Assembly (NCBI RefSeq): GCF_037974265.1
Contig: NZ_CP150233.1
Span: 5,704,001-5,768,000 of the forward strand
Length of the DNA: 64,000 bases
Reading direction: 5' to 3'
From: Paenibacillus sp. FSL R5-0623
GTDB lineage: Bacteria > Bacillota > Bacilli > Paenibacillales > Paenibacillaceae
Below the pieces are notes generated by a model. It saw only the letters and a program-made list of their open reading frames with translations. It did not search any database and was not told where the DNA came from. Shown in pieces: positions 34,833 through 44,064 of this stretch. How positions within the stretch are numbered: the first letter of the stretch is position 1; each line of letters begins with the position of its first letter. The position numbers and the translations under genes are program-made.

Positions 34833-35309
34833 TTAGCTTACGGCTTTTTTAAAATCGTCAATTATCTCCGATAGCTGATACATCTCTCTCATTTTAGATG
34901 TCGGCGACCATTCGGCATGATCAATAAACTCAACAATACGTATAAGCGACTGTTTAGCTTCAGAACTAAGCATACCACTCCCTAAAAAATAGCTGTTCTG
35001 AATCAACACTTCCGACAAAGAAAATGATCTGTCCTCTTCATCCAACTCGTAAAACAAGATTGGAACCAACACCTCATTTCTAATCCGTAATGCCTTAGCC
35101 AGCGCAAGTATCTTGCTTATGCTCGGAGAATTTCGCTCTCCGCTTTCGAGTCGGTGGATATAGCCTGCACTAACTGACCCACCACTGGCATTTTCAAGAT
35201 CCTTTAACGAAAAATTGCGTAGCTTGCGGTAGTGCTTAATCAAAAGTGCGAATTTATCAGAACCACCTGTTCCTTGTTCACTCTTTTCCCCTGTTATGCT
35301 TCCGTCCAT
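34833..35309 (-). CDS. Xre-family HTH regulator
   Basis: 158 aa. The HTH spans about residues 20-80: LLIKHYRKLRNFSLKDLENASGG, then SAGYIHRLESGERNSPSISKI, the usual Xre pattern. The C-terminal 75 residues are acidic and helical. Start ATG 35309 with GGAGG. It may control this block or an adjacent toxin-like gene (33720-34655), as RES/Abi proteins often pair with Xre. No target site is certain, but a 16-bp palindrome lies 371 bases upstream (35680-35695). Confidence 0.9.
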   Translation of the reverse strand: MDGSITGEKSEQGTGGSDKFALLIKHYRKLRNFSLKDLENASGGSVSAGYIHRLESGERNSPSISKILALAKALRIRNEVLVPILFYELDEEDRSFSLSEVLIQNSYFLGSGMLSSEAKQSLIRIVEFIDHAEWSPTSKMREMYQLSEIIDDFKKAVS

Positions 35310-35493
35310 GTTAGCCCTCCATTATTATTCCTGTTAGGAACCCTGATTTGTTGTTAACCCTACATCATAGTCGCCAATAGGATTGATCATAATTTTATAG
35401 AGGGGGAAGTTAAAGAATGTTCCTAAACCTTACTACTTTACCAGCTTTATTTCATCTAATATTGGATATATTTCCCTTATAACAGTATAAAAA

Positions 35494-35528
35494 GGAGAGC
35501 AAATCCATTGTTCTCGGATTCGTTCTCC
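35494..35528. other. 13-bp hairpin in the gap 35310-35753
   Basis: GGAGAGCAAATCC with GGATTCGTTCTCC, 11 of 13 paired, 9-base loop. No T-run, so this is not a normal terminator. The rest of the 444-base gap holds the palindrome at 35680-35695 and no gene. Confidence 0.35.
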
Positions 35529-35679
35529 ATTAGCCTTGTACTGATTGTCCGACAGATAAGTTGTCCATTAATGCATTTATACTTTTAGCCTATCATCTCA
35601 GCCAATGACGGTATGAAAGTTCTTCAAATACTGTTTGCTTAGCAACTTGATTGACCTACTGATTTCTCTGCTTTCCGTC

Positions 35680-35695
35680 ACCTGATTAATCAGGT
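35680..35695. promoter_or_regulatory. Perfect 16-bp palindrome
   Basis: ACCTGATTAATCAGGT, fully symmetrical, in a gene-free stretch between the Xre gene and a small membrane-protein gene. Typical of a dimeric repressor operator or a partition/replication site. Confidence 0.45.
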
Positions 35696-35753
35696 TACCA
35701 CCGTGAAAGTCAGCAGTAAACAATTAAGTTGTGTAATGTAGAGAGATTTATTA

Positions 35754-35999
35754 TCAATCCTTACTATGACTGTCCCTATATAAGCGATAAAGATCCTTTA
35801 ACATCTCCAAAGCAAGTTGAAAAAGCGACAATTTTCGAAACATATGCATCGTCGCAACAAATATGAGAAAGAAAACAATTTGCATAAAAGGTCTGTTTAG
35901 CGGATCGTGACCATACATTTGATAAATACTTCGGTTTAAAAACAATAAACCTCCTCCGACCATTAGCCGAACTGCCAGAAATAGCTTCTCTGGTTCCAT
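35754..35999 (-). CDS. Small hypothetical membrane protein
   Basis: 81 aa with two hydrophobic segments (about 8-22 and 35-52). Start ATG 35999 after GGAGGGG. The cytoplasmic tail is YRLYRDSHSKD. No family recognised. It lies between the DUF6075-like gene and the Xre gene in the plasmid-like block. Confidence 0.5.
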   Translation of the reverse strand: MEPEKLFLAVRLMVGGGLLFLNRSIYQMYGHDPLNRPFMQIVFFLIFVATMHMFRKLSLFQLALEMLKDLYRLYRDSHSKD

Positions 36000-36065
36000 A
36001 TTTCGTTCCCCTCCTAAAATCAGCGATCTGTTTAGTCTGATTCCTTCCCTTTAACTCCCATCAAA

Positions 36066-36107
36066 CAAAAAAAAGCACAGATCTCCCTTAAGGTAAGATC
36101 GGTGCTT
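36066..36107 (-). terminator. Terminator after the DUF6075-like gene
   Basis: AAGCAC/GTGCTT with inner AGATC/GATC pairing and eight T residues on the minus strand. Confidence 0.7.
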
Positions 36108-36236
36108 CCGATTTGAAATATTCGATTCAGTTGCCTCCATTATACTTCATTACTTTTAGTCAAGTAAATAAACCCTTATAGTGATTGAGTATAAATTTTT
36201 CGGTAGCTCCCTCGCCATCTTAATGTTTCTTCTGCT

Positions 36237-36605
36237 TCATTTTAAATCAACAATCTCAACTGGAATTTGAAATCGATACTTAATTGCCTGCAATGCAAGT
36301 ATGCTGTTGCGGTTATCAAGGGTATTAAACAAAAAGCGAACCTCGCATTCCGCCTCCGAGCCGTACAGACTAAATGCCAGGTCAATCAAGCTACGAGTGC
36401 CGCCAGTTAGGAAAGCTTGATTGTAAGCCTCCAGCCTTATAGTATGATCCTCAAAGTCGTAAAGCATTTCGATATTTTTGTACAACAGTTCTGTTCCTGA
36501 GAAAATGTAAAAGAGTGAGCACCGTTCAATGTCCTTGATATTCGTTTTGTCTCTTTCGCATAAATCATTGAATCGTCTTTTGTGCTCGTCTGAACGAAAT
36601 TGCAT
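36237..36605 (-). CDS. DUF6075-like protein
   Basis: 122 aa. FRSDEHKRRFNDLC, DIERCSLFYIFSG, MLYDFEDHTI and AIKYRFQI fit the DUF6075 pattern known from Clostridia and Bacilli mobile elements. The function is unknown. Good AAGGAGG before ATG 36605. It is next to the replication gene and its direct repeats. Confidence 0.6.
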   Translation of the reverse strand: MQFRSDEHKRRFNDLCERDKTNIKDIERCSLFYIFSGTELLYKNIEMLYDFEDHTIRLEAYNQAFLTGGTRSLIDLAFSLYGSEAECEVRFLFNTLDNRNSILALQAIKYRFQIPVEIVDLK

Positions 36606-36769
36606 ACATATGCCTCCTTGATAATTGGTTTATATCTTATATGCATGCAACCTATCAAAAACAAGTATCGAATCTATTAAATTGAATCAATGTTGTATCG
36701 AAGTTTTAGAGTATTGTTTCCATATTCGCATCCTCTCGCTTCTCTCCCCCTCCTGTATTTATTAATACT

Positions 36770-36790
36770 ACAAATAGCTGACGGTTAATC
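36770..36790 (+). repeat. Direct repeat 1 (iteron-like)
   Basis: Matches 36837-36857 at 19 of 21 bases. Shared cores are ACAAATA and TGACGGTTAATC. Start-to-start distance is 67 bases. Near the 3' end of the primase/replication gene. Confidence 0.55.
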
Positions 36791-36836
36791 TCTAAAACCC
36801 TATACGCATCAAGGCTTTTTCGACGTTTGCAACTAC

Positions 36837-36857
36837 ACAAATAATTGACGGTTAATC
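36837..36857 (+). repeat. Direct repeat 2 (iteron-like)
   Basis: See 36770-36790. Only two copies are visible, so an iteron origin is possible but not shown. Confidence 0.55.
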
Positions 36858-36862
36858 CTTAC

Positions 36863-36891
36863 AAAAAAATGACCTGAACATCAGGTCATTA
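36863..36891 (-). terminator. Terminator at the end of the primase gene
   Basis: ATGACCTGA/TCAGGTCAT perfect 9-bp stem, 3-base loop, seven T residues on the minus strand. It overlaps the stop codon. Confidence 0.85.
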
Positions 36892-38679
36892 GAATTTCAG
36901 AACGTATTTGCTTTGCTTTATCTTACCGTTTTCCTCTGTTGTTTTCTTTAGAAATCCTTTATTGTCAAGGTTGTTTGTCATCAATGATAAGCCTTGTTGA
37001 GTCTTGCCGATCTGATCAGCAATATACTTCTGGCTCGCCCAGAAACAATCTTCTTGATTGCCTGACTTGCGGCGCAGAAAGCAGTACAGCTTCATCTCAC
37101 CGTCCGTAAGCTCTTTCAGCATTTTATCTACCAAAGCATTCCCGAGTGTAGTATAACCTTCTGCCGCACTAAAATAAGGGGTAAGATAGTAAACATAAGT
37201 TTCTCCCTTTCTTCGATTCGACCTTCGCTTGGATACATACTTCTTTGTAACCAGAGCTTTAATATTTCGTTCGACTGTTCGCTCAGATATATTTGCAAAT
37301 CGTTGAATATCTTTTTTACTGAATTCCTTGACCTCACCAAGTTCTGCCGCTAATTTCATTGAGAGAAAAATCCTGACAGATGCATCGGGGAGCACTGCGA
37401 ATTCCTCAAAAAAGGAATTTGTAATTTTAATCTCATCCTTGATTTTGTACTGATCAAAATCCAGATATCCATATGCCTGAAACAGCTCTTGTGTGTATAC
37501 CCCGTGTCCTCCTTTGAAACCCAATCCGTAAATTCTGCCGACTTCTTTCCTGATCTCATCAGCGTCCAATATTGGCGAGCATCGTTCTCCCCATAAAGTC
37601 ATGGTTGTTCTTATAGTTTGAATGTCTAAGCCCAGCTTGTTACGCAGGAAGGGAATAATAAAGAACATAACCTTGTTCCTAAGTCCTGCTTGACTTCCAG
37701 CAAGGATTTTCTGAATCGCGAGCGGGAGCCGCTTAAAATCAAGCATGCTATAAACAGCCTTCAAGTGCTCTACGTCAATCTGAGTTATCTCAACTATTTC
37801 AATTTCCTTTTTTGCTTTGTTTTTTTCAGCTTTCCTTTCAGCATTGCTAATTGGTGCAGTAGGAATAGTCTCCAAATCAATCTCGGTCAAAGGGGTGGTT
37901 TGCTCAACCACATCGGGGAGATTGTTCAGTTTCCCAAAAACATCTGCAACGTGATAGCGACGTTCCGTCCAAAAATGATCGGTTGTGGCGATGATTTTCG
38001 GATTAATCGAATCATAATACTTGCTCTTTTTGTCCAATGCCTTGCAGTTGAAGCTATAAGGCATCCGAAGCACCCTCGAAGCATCAACAATAGCCGAGTC
38101 CACCCGAAAACCTTTTGCCATCATCAGTCCTGTAAACTTCTTTAAAATTCCCTTGTCCGTCACCCGATGATTGAGCAAAATAATACTCTGCCAGCCATGA
38201 CCACTGAAAACATCAATTGTCTCAATATCCAGGTCTAACAATCTCTGTTTCTCTTGTAAAAACTGCTCCTCGGTTATATCATCGAAATCTGCCGCCAAAA
38301 TGCTTGTAAACAAAGCATTCTCTTTATTGACCTTTCCTTTTTCATATGGTTTCCCATTCTTTTTGTATACCACCATGTCGAAGTCAAAGGCAAATGCAGA
38401 ATAGTACAAATCGACCCCTTTGCCGTTGATTGCATGGAGGAATTTTTTTAGTTCAACAACATCTTTTTGCCCAAGACGCCAGGATCCAAAACTCCGCAAA
38501 TAATCCTCTATTCTCTGTTCGCGTTTGACTGGCCGCAGTTCAATTCGTCCATCATTCCAATGACTCTCTTCCAACTGCGGATGGATAGCCTTCAGGAATC
38601 GAATCTGCTTCTCTGCCTGCTTGTCGATTTGTCCATCCGTCAAGACTGGCACTTGGTTAAAAATCTTCATTTTTTTCAT
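36889..38679 (-). CDS. AEP-superfamily primase/replication protein
   Basis: 596 aa. Residues 90-240 form a primase palm: AADFDD (Asp131/Asp133), SGHGWQ with His161, and VDASRVLRMPYSFN (Asp199, Arg202), the metal, nucleotide and basic motifs of archaeo-eukaryotic primases found in plasmid replication proteins. A helical PriCT-like linker (about 300-400) with GLGFKGGHG follows. The C-terminal part has a winged helix (SKKDIQRFANISERTVERNIKALVTKKYVSKRRS). It is the probable replication initiator/primase of the plasmid-like block. No separate helicase gene is seen. Confidence 0.8.
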   Translation of the reverse strand: MKKMKIFNQVPVLTDGQIDKQAEKQIRFLKAIHPQLEESHWNDGRIELRPVKREQRIEDYLRSFGSWRLGQKDVVELKKFLHAINGKGVDLYYSAFAFDFDMVVYKKNGKPYEKGKVNKENALFTSILAADFDDITEEQFLQEKQRLLDLDIETIDVFSGHGWQSIILLNHRVTDKGILKKFTGLMMAKGFRVDSAIVDASRVLRMPYSFNCKALDKKSKYYDSINPKIIATTDHFWTERRYHVADVFGKLNNLPDVVEQTTPLTEIDLETIPTAPISNAERKAEKNKAKKEIEIVEITQIDVEHLKAVYSMLDFKRLPLAIQKILAGSQAGLRNKVMFFIIPFLRNKLGLDIQTIRTTMTLWGERCSPILDADEIRKEVGRIYGLGFKGGHGVYTQELFQAYGYLDFDQYKIKDEIKITNSFFEEFAVLPDASVRIFLSMKLAAELGEVKEFSKKDIQRFANISERTVERNIKALVTKKYVSKRRSNRRKGETYVYYLTPYFSAAEGYTTLGNALVDKMLKELTDGEMKLYCFLRRKSGNQEDCFWASQKYIADQIGKTQQGLSLMTNNLDNKGFLKKTTEENGKIKQSKYVLKF

Positions 38680-38823
38680 GAAAAATAGCCCCCTTTGCAG
38701 GAAGCTTCAACTGACCCTTTCTCTCTTTCATCCAATTATCGAAGAAAATATCAAACCATCTCAAGCAATTGCGAGATTATATTTCTTGTTAAACCGTAGT
38801 ATAATCATGACATATGTTGAATG

Positions 38824-38884
38824 AAGAGAGCGCTTATAGTAAACACAAACTTGGCGGGGAGTGTTGAAGCCTCTCTTTTTTGTT
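38824..38884 (+). terminator. Hairpin and T-run divergent from the primase gene
   Basis: AAGAGAG and GCTT pair with AAGC and CTCTCTT, followed by six T. A TATAAT at 38800-38805 lies 19 bases before it, so a short plus-strand RNA (about 80 bases) could be made here, away from the primase gene. Confidence 0.45.
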
Positions 38885-38959
38885 TTTTATTGTTGTAGTC
38901 GAGGGCAACTGATTTGATAACTATTAATGCCTGCAAGCAAGTCCGACCATTAATCAATT

Positions 38960-39175
38960 TTAAGATGCTTGGTCACCTTGGATCTTCACAAAACGATTTA
39001 GCTCCACAATGTAGTACCAACCTGCAACCGCCATATCCTCTCTCAGATCAGCCTCGTCAACCATCAGTTCACTCGCCAATTGGTCAAACTCCCGATATTC
39101 CTCTTTCTTCAACTCTCCGTTTAAAAATGTCGCACGTTCGTTAACCGATAATCGATAGATTTGATGCTCGTACAT
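38960..39175 (-). CDS. Hypothetical 71-aa protein
   Basis: Start ATG 39175 behind AAGGGGGTG. The frame is open three more codons. Charged, helical N-terminus (LSVNERATFLNGELKKEEYREFDQLAS) and a C-terminal WYYIVELNRFVKIQ. No family recognised. Divergent from the small gene at 39391. Confidence 0.55.
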   Translation of the reverse strand: MYEHQIYRLSVNERATFLNGELKKEEYREFDQLASELMVDEADLREDMAVAGWYYIVELNRFVKIQGDQAS

Positions 39176-39390
39176 ATGCCGCACCCCCTTGATTTTTTGT
39201 TTATATATTTTATGCAGAAAAAGAAGGATGCAATCGAATTATGTTGCGGAAAATGCTTATAATATAGAGTTAAAAATAATAAAGGATGAGCAATTATGTG
39301 TATCAAAAACAGCAACTTTAAGGAGGATCGCTGAGGCTCAAAATCGAGAAATTTCAGAAAAACATATTTTATATACGGAGGTATTTCGAA

Positions 39391-39744
39391 ATGGAAAAAT
39401 TGGTAATGTATAAGGACAAATTCTTTTTTTTGCAATCAATTAATTTTGATAAATATGATATGGAATTTGGTATTTACAACCTTGCTAATGAGCAGATTGG
39501 GAGCACATTTTTCGGATTTAATGAAGGCGCTAATCCTTTTGATAATGAGGTAGAAACAGATCAATTTATGGAGTGGGTGCAGGACGAGTCACACAAAATT
39601 GAGGCGGAATTCAAGTTTCTTTTTGAATTTTTTCATCCTGTCGAGGCGGCGGACGAGCTTGGATTTTCCGCTCCCGAATTAATGGACATGATGCAGGAGA
39701 AATGGAGTATTCCCTGCGAGGTGATGGATGCAATCCTGCCTTGA
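39391..39744 (+). CDS. Hypothetical 117-aa protein
   Basis: Acidic; GGAGG 8 bases before ATG 39391. It has KDKFFFLQSINFDKYDMEFGIYNLAN and a C-terminal EAADELGFSAPELMDMM helix, which may be a small HTH-like element. No family recognised. A clear terminator follows. It is followed on the same strand by the excisionase-like gene. Confidence 0.55.
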   Translation: MEKLVMYKDKFFFLQSINFDKYDMEFGIYNLANEQIGSTFFGFNEGANPFDNEVETDQFMEWVQDESHKIEAEFKFLFEFFHPVEAADELGFSAPELMDMMQEKWSIPCEVMDAILP

Positions 39745-39770
39745 GGTAGCAAGCAATAATTTCGGCAAAG

Positions 39771-39805
39771 AAGACTTCCTACATACATTAGGAGGTCTTT
39801 TGTTT
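39771..39805 (+). terminator. Terminator after the 117-aa gene
   Basis: AAGACTTCCTA/TAGGAGGTCTT stem (one mismatch) followed by TTTGTTTT. Confidence 0.75.
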
Positions 39806-39919
39806 TGCCACAATTCTTCGACTCATATATGAAATTTAGCTAAACCAACAAAACAAACATTAACGAAATTGATAATTCGTTAACCTTGCATTAGAATAGA
39901 ATGTACAAGGGAGATGTAG

Positions 39920-40684
39920 ATGATGAATAGAACGGTATATGATTACACCCATGAGCGAATTGGTTATGGCTTCAATGAAAAAAATCCTGTGGTGATTGAA
40001 AAAGAGACGGATTATATCCTATCCAAAGTTTTAGCCAGTTTTGCAATATCCTTTCAGGATAAAGTTGTAGGCATCAAGGTTTCGAACGAACAATTTACAT
40101 ACACGGCAGAATACCTCTTATCTCCGACTCACAAAAAAAATCTGATAACATGGCTGGATCGAGTCTACGAAATCAACTCGCCAGTTAGTGATTTAGATTT
40201 CGGGAAATGGAAAATTGACCTTGACACTTGGTATTATGAATTAGGCGGTGTGTCTATTGAATATATCTACCATGATGACTACCTATTTACCGCTTCGGAA
40301 GCCGCAGATCTGCTGGGCATTTCAAGGGTGACTTTGCGAAAGTATGTAAGTCAGGGATTAGAATGCCAAGACAACAACGGTTCTCACAAAAAGATTCCAA
40401 GACATGCAGTTGAACTGATGCGGGATACGGTTTATGCCATACGGATGCAAATGAATTATCAAAAGAAAAAAAAATTAGAACAAACTCCTCAAGAGCGTCT
40501 ATTCGAAATTAATCAAGAACTGACTGAGTTGCAAATGCGGTATGGCAAGAAGACTTACCAAGAAGCATTTAAAGGCATAGCGGAGGGTGATTTGGATGAT
40601 CCAATCGACTGCTATCGTTGGAAAGACTTAATTGAGGAAATGGAAGAAATTCTTAAAATTGCGGGGAATACTAAAGGGAATTGA
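39920..40684 (+). CDS. Protein with excisionase/MerR-type HTH
   Basis: 254 aa. Residues 1-110 are of unknown fold. Residues 114-160 read YLFTASEAADLLGISRVTLRKYV then KKIPRHAVELM, an excisionase (Xis/MerR-like) winged-helix. The C-terminal 90 residues are helical. The combination of an unknown N-terminal domain and this HTH suggests a DNA-binding regulator of the element. No integrase is nearby, which argues against a classical excisionase. AGGGAG lies before the ATG. Confidence 0.65.
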   Translation: MMNRTVYDYTHERIGYGFNEKNPVVIEKETDYILSKVLASFAISFQDKVVGIKVSNEQFTYTAEYLLSPTHKKNLITWLDRVYEINSPVSDLDFGKWKIDLDTWYYELGGVSIEYIYHDDYLFTASEAADLLGISRVTLRKYVSQGLECQDNNGSHKKIPRHAVELMRDTVYAIRMQMNYQKKKKLEQTPQERLFEINQELTELQMRYGKKTYQEAFKGIAEGDLDDPIDCYRWKDLIEEMEEILKIAGNTKGN

Positions 40685-40766
40685 TGTATATTTGAATGTC
40701 GAAGTGCAGTGCTGATTGATGGCTCTTCTTTTTTTGTATTGTAAAAATCGAAATATTTGTAAAGTA

Positions 40767-40795
40767 AAAAACAAGCCATTAGGCTTGCTTCTTTT
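40767..40795. terminator. Bidirectional terminator
   Basis: CAAGCC-ATTA-GGCTTG with T-rich flanks on both strands. It serves the excisionase-like gene (plus) and the 1013-aa secreted-protein gene (minus). Confidence 0.8.
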
Positions 40796-40854
40796 ACTTT
40801 TCCCCCTCACGTATGGCTTCAGGGGAATTTCATTAATAATTCTCCTGCGTTTTA

Positions 40855-43800
40855 TTACTGAGTAATATGGGATTTTACATCATCGGTATAGCTACCGATC
40901 AGAAAAATCGAAATATCTACAGAATCACAAAGATAAATGGACTGGTTTGGTTTGTAGGAACTCCCATAAAAGTAACGATATGTGGAAACTTTTAAATTGT
41001 ATCTTCCATCCTTAGCGGAAACATTTGTGAAAACTTCACGCGTATTTTTCAATCCAAATGCATTTTTTTCAGGCATCTCATACACCTGACTAAGCGAGTC
41101 CCATGAACCTGACTGAGATGGATTCGTCAAGTTATAAGTCACGTGATTCCCAAACTTATCGGCAAATGGCATTTGAACACTAAGAGTGGTAGGGGCTGTT
41201 ACAGTTCCGCCATACTGACGAGAAACCGTTCTAAAGGAACAATCGCCAGGCCACCCTTTAGGCGAGTTACGATACGTGTTTGTGTCGAACTTAACGATAT
41301 ACTTGATCTCAAATCCATATCCAGCTTTGACCTTTGCTTGATCTGGACGAGCTAAAATATCCACCCAACCATCTCCACCAAGTTTATCTTTCGTCAGTTT
41401 GCTTCTGAACATGACATTTGTGATCTTATACTCCTCGTAATAGCTTCTTGTATCCGTCCACGTATTGTCATAGGTGGTGATGCAATAACTACCCGATCCC
41501 CATTTGTTTGACCAGTAATAACGATAACCTTCACGATCATGGATATAGTGAGTTTCTGACCAAGTATTGCGGTTGTTTACAACCAAACATGTCTCAGGGT
41601 TTGAATTCGTCATATATGCCATTACTGCACTCGTATCGATGTTGTCTGCATACGGGTTCGTTGTGCTTGTAGATGTTTCAATTATCCGCCTCGGTGGTGG
41701 GTTAATCTCTACTGTAAAGGCATTTGAAGTACCATTTGATCCCGCACTAAGCGATACATTGGGTACAGTCCATGAGAATGGATAATCAACGTTTGCTGGA
41801 AGTGTAACGATTTCTTCCTTAACAACTCTACCATTCCGATCTCGAATTTCAATTTCTACATCTCGATCCGAGTTCTCAGGGTTAATGTTCGATGCGATGA
41901 ATTCGAATGTCAGTGTCTCATTCAAAGTAGAAGATGGACCAATAATCGATGTAGGAACAATTGTGAAATTGCTTACGCTCAGATTGTTCGTTGATCTCCA
42001 TACTTTTGAGGCTTTATCGTTTGAAGGATCAGAACTTTGATTACCGAAACTTGGCGATGCGTTGAACCAGTGGATTTGGAAATCCGCCTTAATGCTCGGT
42101 ACAAGTGGTGTAATCGCATCTCTAATCTCAATGACTGCCGTATTACCATTAAAGGTTAGTGCCTTCGTTGCTGATACTTTGTCATGGTCAATATAGACGG
42201 TTCCTGTATCGTTCAGAGCGATAGAAACAGCCGCAAATGGGTTGTAATAATCGTTTGGATCACCAACGAGTTTGTTACCCGTTACTTTTTTCACCGTGAT
42301 TCTCACACCATGAGACATTCCTGGAACAACATCATTTGTAACGTTTCCTTGATTATCAAGAAGCTCGATAGAACTTTCTACAAGTCCGATATCTTCTTCT
42401 TTAATCTTAAATCGAAGTCGCCCATCGTCATCACCCGTGTAGATATTGTCATTGTAGAGCTTGAATCCTGGGGAAACCTCAGCCCCTAATACAAACTGCT
42501 CCTTAACCGTTGAAGGGACAGTAAATTCCCATTGTAGGATCTCTCCAGTAGTATCGTTCTTTGTTTTGTCGAAGGTTACAACTTGACCTACATTTATTTT
42601 GCTTATGGCTGTCGATGTATTCGTGTTAACTCCTGGGATAACATCTTCTGTTACAGCGGTATTCCATTTTCCAAGGATCGTCGAATCGTCGTCAAATGCC
42701 GCCATCTGCATCATTCTAATCGGCGTATAGCGAGTTGGACGACCATCAAAGTCTTTTTGAACCATGTTTTTGACCTTGGCAGTAATGATTAGTTTTTCGC
42801 CAGCGGCAACCTCTTGGTTGTTAATTGCCCACGTTTTTGCGATGTTGTCGTTGTTGCTTGCATCGGCAGTCATTAGACCTACGACTTTACCCGATTTCTT
42901 ATCAGAAACTTTGAATTCCACAACCCTAAGATTATTGCGAGGAGGCGATTTCAAAACAAAAACGGCGTAGTATCCAGAGCCATGCCATCCCACGGCAATG
43001 CCTGTCGATTGATCAGGATTGTTTTTGAGAGTGAGCTTGGTCGCCCAGTCAGCCGCATCAGACCATAAATCCATATTAGCTCTTCTTAGCTCTGGGTGCT
43101 GTGGAAAGAGGTAGCGAATAAACCATTGAACTTTTTGTTCAAACACCTCCCTATTTTCGCTAATGCTGACATCGTAAGGGGACGCATCAACCTTTTGAGG
43201 ATGACCATCAATCTCTTTCCAAGGCTCTCTCCACCAGTCTTTTTCAAGAGGATTCCAATTTTCACTTGGATAATCCGCTGGAAAGTACGGGTTGTCCACA
43301 ACAATCCCGCCTCCATCTCCTGAATACCCCAAATACCTCCACTCTAATTTTTGTCCAAAGTATGCTGACAATCGACTGGTATTCGTAATTGTAGTTGTCC
43401 CTGTATTATCACCCTGATAATCCATGACATCTGAATTAAAAGGATCAACCGAACCCTTTTTGAGATTTTGCCACAAGCCCTTATCAGCTCTTACCAATTT
43501 CCAATAGTCAAGATTTGGACGCTCCACATTATTTTCATACATTAAGGAGTGATCCTGATTGTCGTTTCGCTGTTCAGCGGGAGTGTCCTCCGTGATGGAA
43601 TACCAGGAAAACTTGTTCATGTGGATCTGTTCCCAAATTTGAGTGATGCCATATTTGCTATACCACTTTTCCTGCTCCGTATTTTTATTAAAAGTTATAT
43701 ACGTAGGCGGCTCAATGTTTGGATCTCGAACATTAATGCCCATATTTATCCCATCATCCCAATGCGGGGTGGCAAGATCTTGAATCCCTGCTCCTCCGCC

Positions 43801-43896
43801 AAGGGCGGCATAAGAGTTTTGGATATTCAGTGTCCCAATAAGTACAATCGACAGTAATGCTACTCCAGCTACTAAAAGTTTCTTCTTTTTCTTCAT
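40855..43896 (-). CDS. Large secreted protein of unknown function
   Basis: 1013 aa. Signal peptide: MKKKKKLLVAGVALLSIVL then a cleavage site near NSYA-A (residues 29-31). The mature part is rich in Tyr/Trp/Asn (WDDGINMGINV, EKWYSKYG). The middle has repeated beta-sandwich-like segments (about 330-780) resembling CARDB or Ig-like domains. The end has paired Cys (CLVVNN, YCITT, DCSFR, YLCDSV) that could form disulfides. No catalytic motif, LPXTG or SLH anchor is visible. GAGGGG precedes ATG 43896. It may work with the stalk and SLH proteins downstream on the same strand. Some features recall Athe_2463-type secreted proteins, at low confidence. Confidence 0.7.
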   Translation of the reverse strand: MKKKKKLLVAGVALLSIVLIGTLNIQNSYAALGGGAGIQDLATPHWDDGINMGINVRDPNIEPPTYITFNKNTEQEKWYSKYGITQIWEQIHMNKFSWYSITEDTPAEQRNDNQDHSLMYENNVERPNLDYWKLVRADKGLWQNLKKGSVDPFNSDVMDYQGDNTGTTTITNTSRLSAYFGQKLEWRYLGYSGDGGGIVVDNPYFPADYPSENWNPLEKDWWREPWKEIDGHPQKVDASPYDVSISENREVFEQKVQWFIRYLFPQHPELRRANMDLWSDAADWATKLTLKNNPDQSTGIAVGWHGSGYYAVFVLKSPPRNNLRVVEFKVSDKKSGKVVGLMTADASNNDNIAKTWAINNQEVAAGEKLIITAKVKNMVQKDFDGRPTRYTPIRMMQMAAFDDDSTILGKWNTAVTEDVIPGVNTNTSTAISKINVGQVVTFDKTKNDTTGEILQWEFTVPSTVKEQFVLGAEVSPGFKLYNDNIYTGDDDGRLRFKIKEEDIGLVESSIELLDNQGNVTNDVVPGMSHGVRITVKKVTGNKLVGDPNDYYNPFAAVSIALNDTGTVYIDHDKVSATKALTFNGNTAVIEIRDAITPLVPSIKADFQIHWFNASPSFGNQSSDPSNDKASKVWRSTNNLSVSNFTIVPTSIIGPSSTLNETLTFEFIASNINPENSDRDVEIEIRDRNGRVVKEEIVTLPANVDYPFSWTVPNVSLSAGSNGTSNAFTVEINPPPRRIIETSTSTTNPYADNIDTSAVMAYMTNSNPETCLVVNNRNTWSETHYIHDREGYRYYWSNKWGSGSYCITTYDNTWTDTRSYYEEYKITNVMFRSKLTKDKLGGDGWVDILARPDQAKVKAGYGFEIKYIVKFDTNTYRNSPKGWPGDCSFRTVSRQYGGTVTAPTTLSVQMPFADKFGNHVTYNLTNPSQSGSWDSLSQVYEMPEKNAFGLKNTREVFTNVSAKDGRYNLKVSTYRYFYGSSYKPNQSIYLCDSVDISIFLIGSYTDDVKSHITQ

Positions 43897-44003
43897 TTTT
43901 TCAGCCCCTCTCTTTCTTTAATTTTATATTTATCCAGAATATACAACAGGGATAATCTGTTCTATACTGTTCGAGCTTGCAATATCTTATATGCTAAAAT
44001 CAG

Positions 44004-44039
44004 CAAAAAAAATAAGAGCTACGGATCTCTCCGTAACTC
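44004..44039 (-). terminator. Terminator after the stalk-domain gene
   Basis: GAG-TACGGA/TCCGTA-CTC stem with a 4-base loop, then TTATTTTTTTT on the minus strand. Confidence 0.8.
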
Positions 44040-44064
44040 CTACTTGCTGTTAAACTACAGTTAC

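Noticed and set aside
39189..39413. 74-codon plus-strand frame before the 117-aa gene
   Set aside because: Overlaps that gene, has a weak ribosome site and unremarkable composition.
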